DNA from: Leptodactylus fallax
Lineage: Eukaryota > Chordata > Amphibia > Anura > Leptodactylidae
Assembly (NCBI GenBank): GCA_947044405.1
Contig: CAMRHE010000012.1
Location: 7,808,001 to 7,872,000, forward strand
Direction of reading: 5' to 3'
Length of the DNA: 64,000 nucleotides
The notes under the pieces are model-generated. The model had not been told where the DNA came from, ran no database searches, and saw nothing but the letters and a program-made list of their open reading frames with translations. Shown piece after piece: positions 59,700 to 64,000 of the stretch (positions within the stretch are counted from its first letter, which is position 1; every line of letters starts with the position of its first letter). The position numbers were made by a program, and so were the translations under genes.

Positions 59700-62600
59700 A
59701 TGTACATTATGGTACTTAAAATTGTGTCCATGAATGTTAGGGGTTTGAACTCCCCTCAGAAAAGAGCCAATTTATGGCGTGAGGCCCGAGCTCAAAGCTG
59801 TGACATTCTTGCAATACAAGAGACACACCTTTTAAAGGCAGACGCTAATCGTGTTCAACACCCAGCGTATCCACATGTGTTTCATGCTCATTATTCCTCA
59901 AAGCGTAGAGGTACATTGATTGGGATTAGAGACTCAGTAGCTTTTCAATTATTGTCGCAATATGCGGACCCGGGTGGGCGGTTTATAATAATAGTATGCA
60001 CCCTTAACAATGTCAATTACACATTAGTATCGGTTTATGCCCCAAATAAGAAACAAGTGGCATTCCTGGGGAGACTTGTAAGGGCGGTAGAAAAGAGGAA
60101 GCAGGGATGTCTGATATTAATGGGAGACTTTAATATGGCTCCAGACCCGCTAGTGGATACCACTTCTGGCAGGATGACACGTCACCCCTCTTTCTCGCAA
60201 GCTATATGGAGACACGAATTATTTGATGTCTGGCGTATTCTCCATAATACCGAAAAAGATTATACGTATTATTCTACTGTGCATAATAGCTACTCACGAA
60301 TCGACCTATTCCTAATAGAGCAGTCTAGCAATCCCCTTGTTAAGAAATCTGAGATTTCACAAATAACGTGGTCGGACCATGCAGCGATAACCATGTCAAT
60401 AGCGGAAAAATACGAATGCGCAAGAACGTATGTATGGAGGTGTAATGAATATCTAATGTCACAGCCAAAATTAAAAGCAACATTAGAGAATGATTTGAAG
60501 GAATTCTTTCAAATTAATGCCCCCTCTGCCTCTGGCCCGGACATACTGTGGAACTCTCATAAAGCTTTTATAAGAGGAACGTTTATCCGATTGGGGCATA
60601 TCGAAAAGAAAAATAGAATGGCAGAAATAGATCCATTGCTTCATCAGATAAGAACTATTGACACTAACAATAAACAATCTCCTTCTTCCTCAAATGCAGC
60701 AAAATTAATGGCATTACGTCATCAGTTGACTGCTTGCTTATTGCACAAATATGAGAAAAACCTGAAGAGGGTTAGCGCTATGTACTATTCTCAATCTAAC
60801 AAGGCAGGCAAACTCCTGGCAGCTAAGTTGAAACTAAAACATGCGAAATCTAGAATCCCATTTATTCTCAGTGAGGACGGTACCTACAAAATTTATGACC
60901 CAAAAGGCATCGCTAGCACCTTTAGAACTTTTTACAAAAGCCTATATAATTTGGCGGTCTCCTCTGTGGTCCCTCCCACAAACAATGACATTGAGCAATT
61001 CCTTAGAGCTGCTCAGCTACCAACACTCAATGAATCACAGCTGAAATCATTGAATGTACCTATCACCTCGGTGGAGTTGTCGGCCATAGTTAAGTCACTG
61101 CCATCTCGTAAGTCTCCAGGCCCTGACGGCCTTACTAATGATTATTACAAATGTTTCTTCCCAGTCCTGATGAAACCGCTGCTAGCATTTTTGATGGATG
61201 TGGTTAATTCTGGCACTATCCCAAAAGAAAATCAGGAAGCCCTGATAGTTACACTGCCGAAGCCGGGCAAACCCGCCACCAACCTCCAAAATTTCCGACC
61301 CATATCGCTATTGAACTCATATCTAAAAATTTATGCCAAATTAATAGCGAACAGATTGGCAGTCTGTCTTCCAAATTTAATAAAGCATGATCAGGTGGGG
61401 TTCGTTAAAGGGAGACAGTCATACGATAACACTAGACGCATTTTAAACCTCATATACCACATTGACTCTAAGAAGGAAGAAGCGGTGATCCTCGCACTGG
61501 ACGCAGAGAAGGCGTTCGATCGCATTTGCTGGTCGTATGCCTTCTTGGTGCTTAGAAATATGGGGTTCTCTGGAGCTATTATAAGAGCGATTGGGGCGTT
61601 ATATTCTGCACCTTCTGCGAGAGTGTTCACCAACGGAGTAGTTTCAGACCCTTTCCTGATAAAAAACGGGACCAGACAGGGATGCCCCCTGTCGCCCCTG
61701 TTATTTATTCTTTCCATTGAACCATTAGCTCAAGTACTTAGATTAGATCCAGGAGTGGGAGGTATTGACATAAGAGACAAAACTCACCTTATATCACTCT
61801 ACGCGGATGATATTATTCTCACTCTGTCTAAACCGCAAACATCCCTTCCTCGCCTTATGGATACTATTAACAATTTCGGGCGATTATCGTATTATAAATT
61901 AAACATGGCCAAATCACAGGCACCTCCTCTGCACGTTCCCCAACACACGCTCCAATATTTGAAATCAATGTATAATTTTGAGTGGAGGGAGGACAGTGTT
62001 CAATATTTGGGGATACAGGTGACAGCGTCCCCAGGGTCCCTCTATAAAAGTAACTATGCCCCAATGTTAAAAACAGTGCAAGAAGAAACGGAGAGAATGT
62101 CTAAAACAGATGTCTCATGGATAGGGTTGTAGCTGCTTTTAAAATGTTGCTATTGCCTAGACTCTTATACCTGTTCCGCATGCTCCCAATGTTCATCGCT
62201 GTTTCCTTCTTTGAAACAGCTCAAAGGGTGATCTCGAAATATATATGGAATGGTAACAGACCTAGAATTAATAAAAGCTTTCTATTCAAACAGCGGGAGG
62301 CAGGAGGACTGGGGGTACCAGTAGTGAGGAACTATTATATAGCATCGCTAGTCACTCAATGCGCAAGGCGGAAATCAATGGATACTTCGGTTCCATGGCT
62401 ACATATAGAGCAGGCTTTTATATCCCCCCTAAAATTGGAGGATGCGCTATGGTTGCCTTTTTGGGACAGCTCCTGGATCCTTCTCTCCAGTCATGTGTGC
62501 CTCGTTATCGGCATGGAAGCTACTTCATGGGAAAGCAAACCCTACGAAGTATTTTCATATTACAGAAATGCCCTTATCATTGATGGCCTGGGTGATTAGT

Positions 62601-63455
62601 GACTTGGAGGTCTCGGATTGGTAAGCGAGGGGGATCACACAGATTTCCCAATTATATTCTGAATCTAGGCAACCTATACCGTTTGAAGAACTAAGACAAC
62701 AATACGGGATTCATACTGGCGATTTCCTGAAATATTTTCAAATATGGCACTTTGTGTCTAAACACCCTGCGACGACATTACCCCATAATAATTCACTTTT
62801 TACCTGGTTGTCGACTAATATGAGGGGACTGCGATTCTTATATGAAAAAATGGATGAAATATCGACTTTCACTAGATCTACCCCATTTCGCTGTTGGGAG
62901 AGAGACTTAGGGATAGCCATTATCCCAGACGAATGGCAACAAACAATTAGATTGATACATTTGTCTTTGAAATGCAGCACCCATATAGAGACAGCTATGA
63001 AAATCATCTTAAGATGGTATAGGACCCCATCTACCTTACAATTAGCATACCCCTCCGTGTCTGGAAATTGTTGGAGAGGATGTGGAAGCAGGGGAACACT
63101 TCTCCACATTCTGGGGAACTGCCCCAAGATTCGTAACTACTGGGTTCAGGTCTTTGAGCTGCTCTCGGAGCTGTTTGGCCTGCAGCTCCCCTATGCCGTA
63201 CCTATGGCTATCCTGTTGTTTGGGATCCCCGGTGAGTTGAACAGGTATAAACAACTCATCTGTAAAATCTTGACCATAGCCAAATTAATGTTGGTGCAAA
63301 GATGGCGGACGATGGCTCCTCCGACACTGTCGGCCCTGGTCTCAGCCATAAACAACACATACTCCTATGAAAGGGTGATCGCAATAGGAAATAACTCTTT
63401 TTATAGCTTTGACAAAACGTGGGATGCGTGGTCCCACTCTCGATTTGCCATGTAG
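59700..63455 (+). pseudogene. Tx1-like L1 ORF2 pseudogene (endonuclease, RT, CCHC)
   Basis: ORF2 encodes the nicking endonuclease and reverse transcriptase for target-primed reverse transcription. The first 810 codons are open (59700-62132; ATG at 59700 or 59709). Endonuclease: SMNVRGLNSP, AIQETHL (about residue 40), VYAPN, MGDFNM (about 145), SRIDLFLI, SDHAAITM (about 235). RT: KSPGPDGLTNDYY, FRPISLLN, LALDAEKAFDR (about 600), GTRQGCPLSPLLFIL, and the catalytic YADD at 701. Lesions: a frameshift at about 62115-62130 (VSWIG/RVVAAFKM), a second near 62480-62510 (frame returns), and a stop TAA at 62622-62624. The frame then stays open to 63455 and includes the C-terminal zinc motif CWRGCGSRGTLLHILGNC (C-x3-C-x7-H-x4-C). 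Three lesions in ~1250 codons suggest a fairly young loss. Confidence 0.92.
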
Positions 63456-63841
63456 GGAGCCTAAGTTGTTACAGAAAGGTCAACCGCGGTGGAGCAGCGG
63501 GTGTGGGGATGGATACCAAACACGCTAACCCAGTTAAAAAACGGAGTAGAGAAGGAGCGCAAGGTGCGGCAGGTATGTGTCGAATACCATGTGCATAAGC
63601 ATAAAACCCGTGAATAAAGAATGGATCCCATACAGAAAAATTTCACCTAAATAATTCATGATAACCCTATGAATGTGCCAAATGTTAGTGTTACTGTTTA
63701 CTCTATGTAATTTTTCTTATTTGTTTCAGTGATATACAGTTTACAGAATGTGACTTGATAAGAAATATACTCTATTGTATGTCAAATGTATACTGCACTG
63801 TATGTATTCTCTGAAAATTTTGAATAAAAATTATTGAAACA

Positions 63842-64000
63842 AAAAATGGAGGTTGGTGGCCATCTAGGTAATAGTGACCATAACATAATAAGTTTTCTTG
63901 TACACATTAAAAAGATGTTCAGTAGAGGGGGTAAAAAAAAGTCTAAACTTCAGGAAGGCCAATTTTAACCAGCTGGGAGAGGAGATTAGCAGCATAAACT
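63842..64000 (+). mobile_element. CR1-like LINE, right part (continues beyond window)
   Basis: After the duplication the CR1-like ORF2 resumes: GGHLGNSDHNIISFLVHIKK includes the endonuclease SDH motif, followed by KKSKLQEGQF. The element runs past the end of the window, so the RT part should lie downstream. Confidence 0.8.

Larger units (their letters stand above)
57960..63859 (+). mobile_element. Full-length Tx1-like L1 retrotransposon
   Basis: The element 57978-63841 (~5.86 kb) lies between 18-bp duplications AAAAATGGAGGTTGGTGG (57960-57977 and 63842-63859). It begins GGGCGGAGCCTGGACGTGG, carries ORF1 and ORF2 in L1 order, and ends ATTTTGAATAAAAATTATTG with AATAAA at 63823. The poly-A-like junction merges with the A run of the duplication. 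It is full-length, but both ORFs have disabling changes. Confidence 0.92.

Overview
This window looks like a non-coding, transposon-dense stretch of a vertebrate nuclear genome, most likely an anuran amphibian and probably a neobatrachian frog. No exon of a host gene could be supported. The organism is inferred from the repeats: TTAA-flanked MITEs of the Xenopus T2/Kolobok type (termini TTAAAGG...), a Tx1-like L1 retrotransposon, CR1/L2-group LINEs, a Penelope-like element with a hammerhead-ribozyme relic, Tc1/mariner elements with ~200-bp inverted repeats, and very many hAT elements with 8-bp target duplications. About half of the window is recognisable mobile DNA. The rest is AT-rich anonymous sequence.

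Layout. 0-12 kb: a small hAT MITE (731-854), a decayed Penelope-like retroelement (minus strand, about 2.3-4.1 kb) interrupted by a T2-like foldback MITE, a 2.9-kb composite hAT element (4612-7516), a 0.8-kb hAT element (7707-8482), a half Tc1 element and a LINE 3' end. 12-17 kb: mostly anonymous, with an LTR-like block, a hairpin, a hammerhead-like motif inside a Penelope terminal region, and another hAT MITE. 17-26 kb: a decayed autonomous-type hAT (BED finger to hATC), then three further hAT units back to back. 26-42 kb: anonymous DNA with scattered MITE-like repeats, a Tx1 reverse-transcriptase scrap, orphan hAT ends, a Tc1 pseudogene element and a second, minus-strand copy of the BED hAT. 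42-48.4 kb: a large frog-type repeat built from ~385-bp units, some in inverted orientation, split by an apparently intact Tc1 transposon (43636-45270; 344-aa DD34E transposase on the minus strand). 48.5-50.4 kb: an internally deleted CR1/L2-group LINE. 53.7-56.1 kb: a 2.0-kb composite hAT inside a Tc1-like relic. 56.3-64 kb: a CR1-like LINE whose endonuclease region is split by a full-length Tx1-like L1 (57978-63841) with an 18-bp target duplication.

How the parts relate. There is no operon or pathway; the logic is insertion history. Several elements can be ordered by nesting: MITE inside Penelope, LINE tail inside hAT, Tc1 inside the tandem repeat, hAT inside the Tc1-like relic, Tx1 inside CR1. 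Target duplications are intact for seven hAT units, one Tc1 and one LINE. The only coding region that still looks functional is the Tc1 transposase. The most unusual signals are a hammerhead ribozyme relic with the G12 position mutated, a cargo module (19-bp-arm palindrome plus minisatellite plus consensus-quality splice donors) shared by hAT elements with different terminal repeats, and the head-to-head units of the 42-48 kb repeat.
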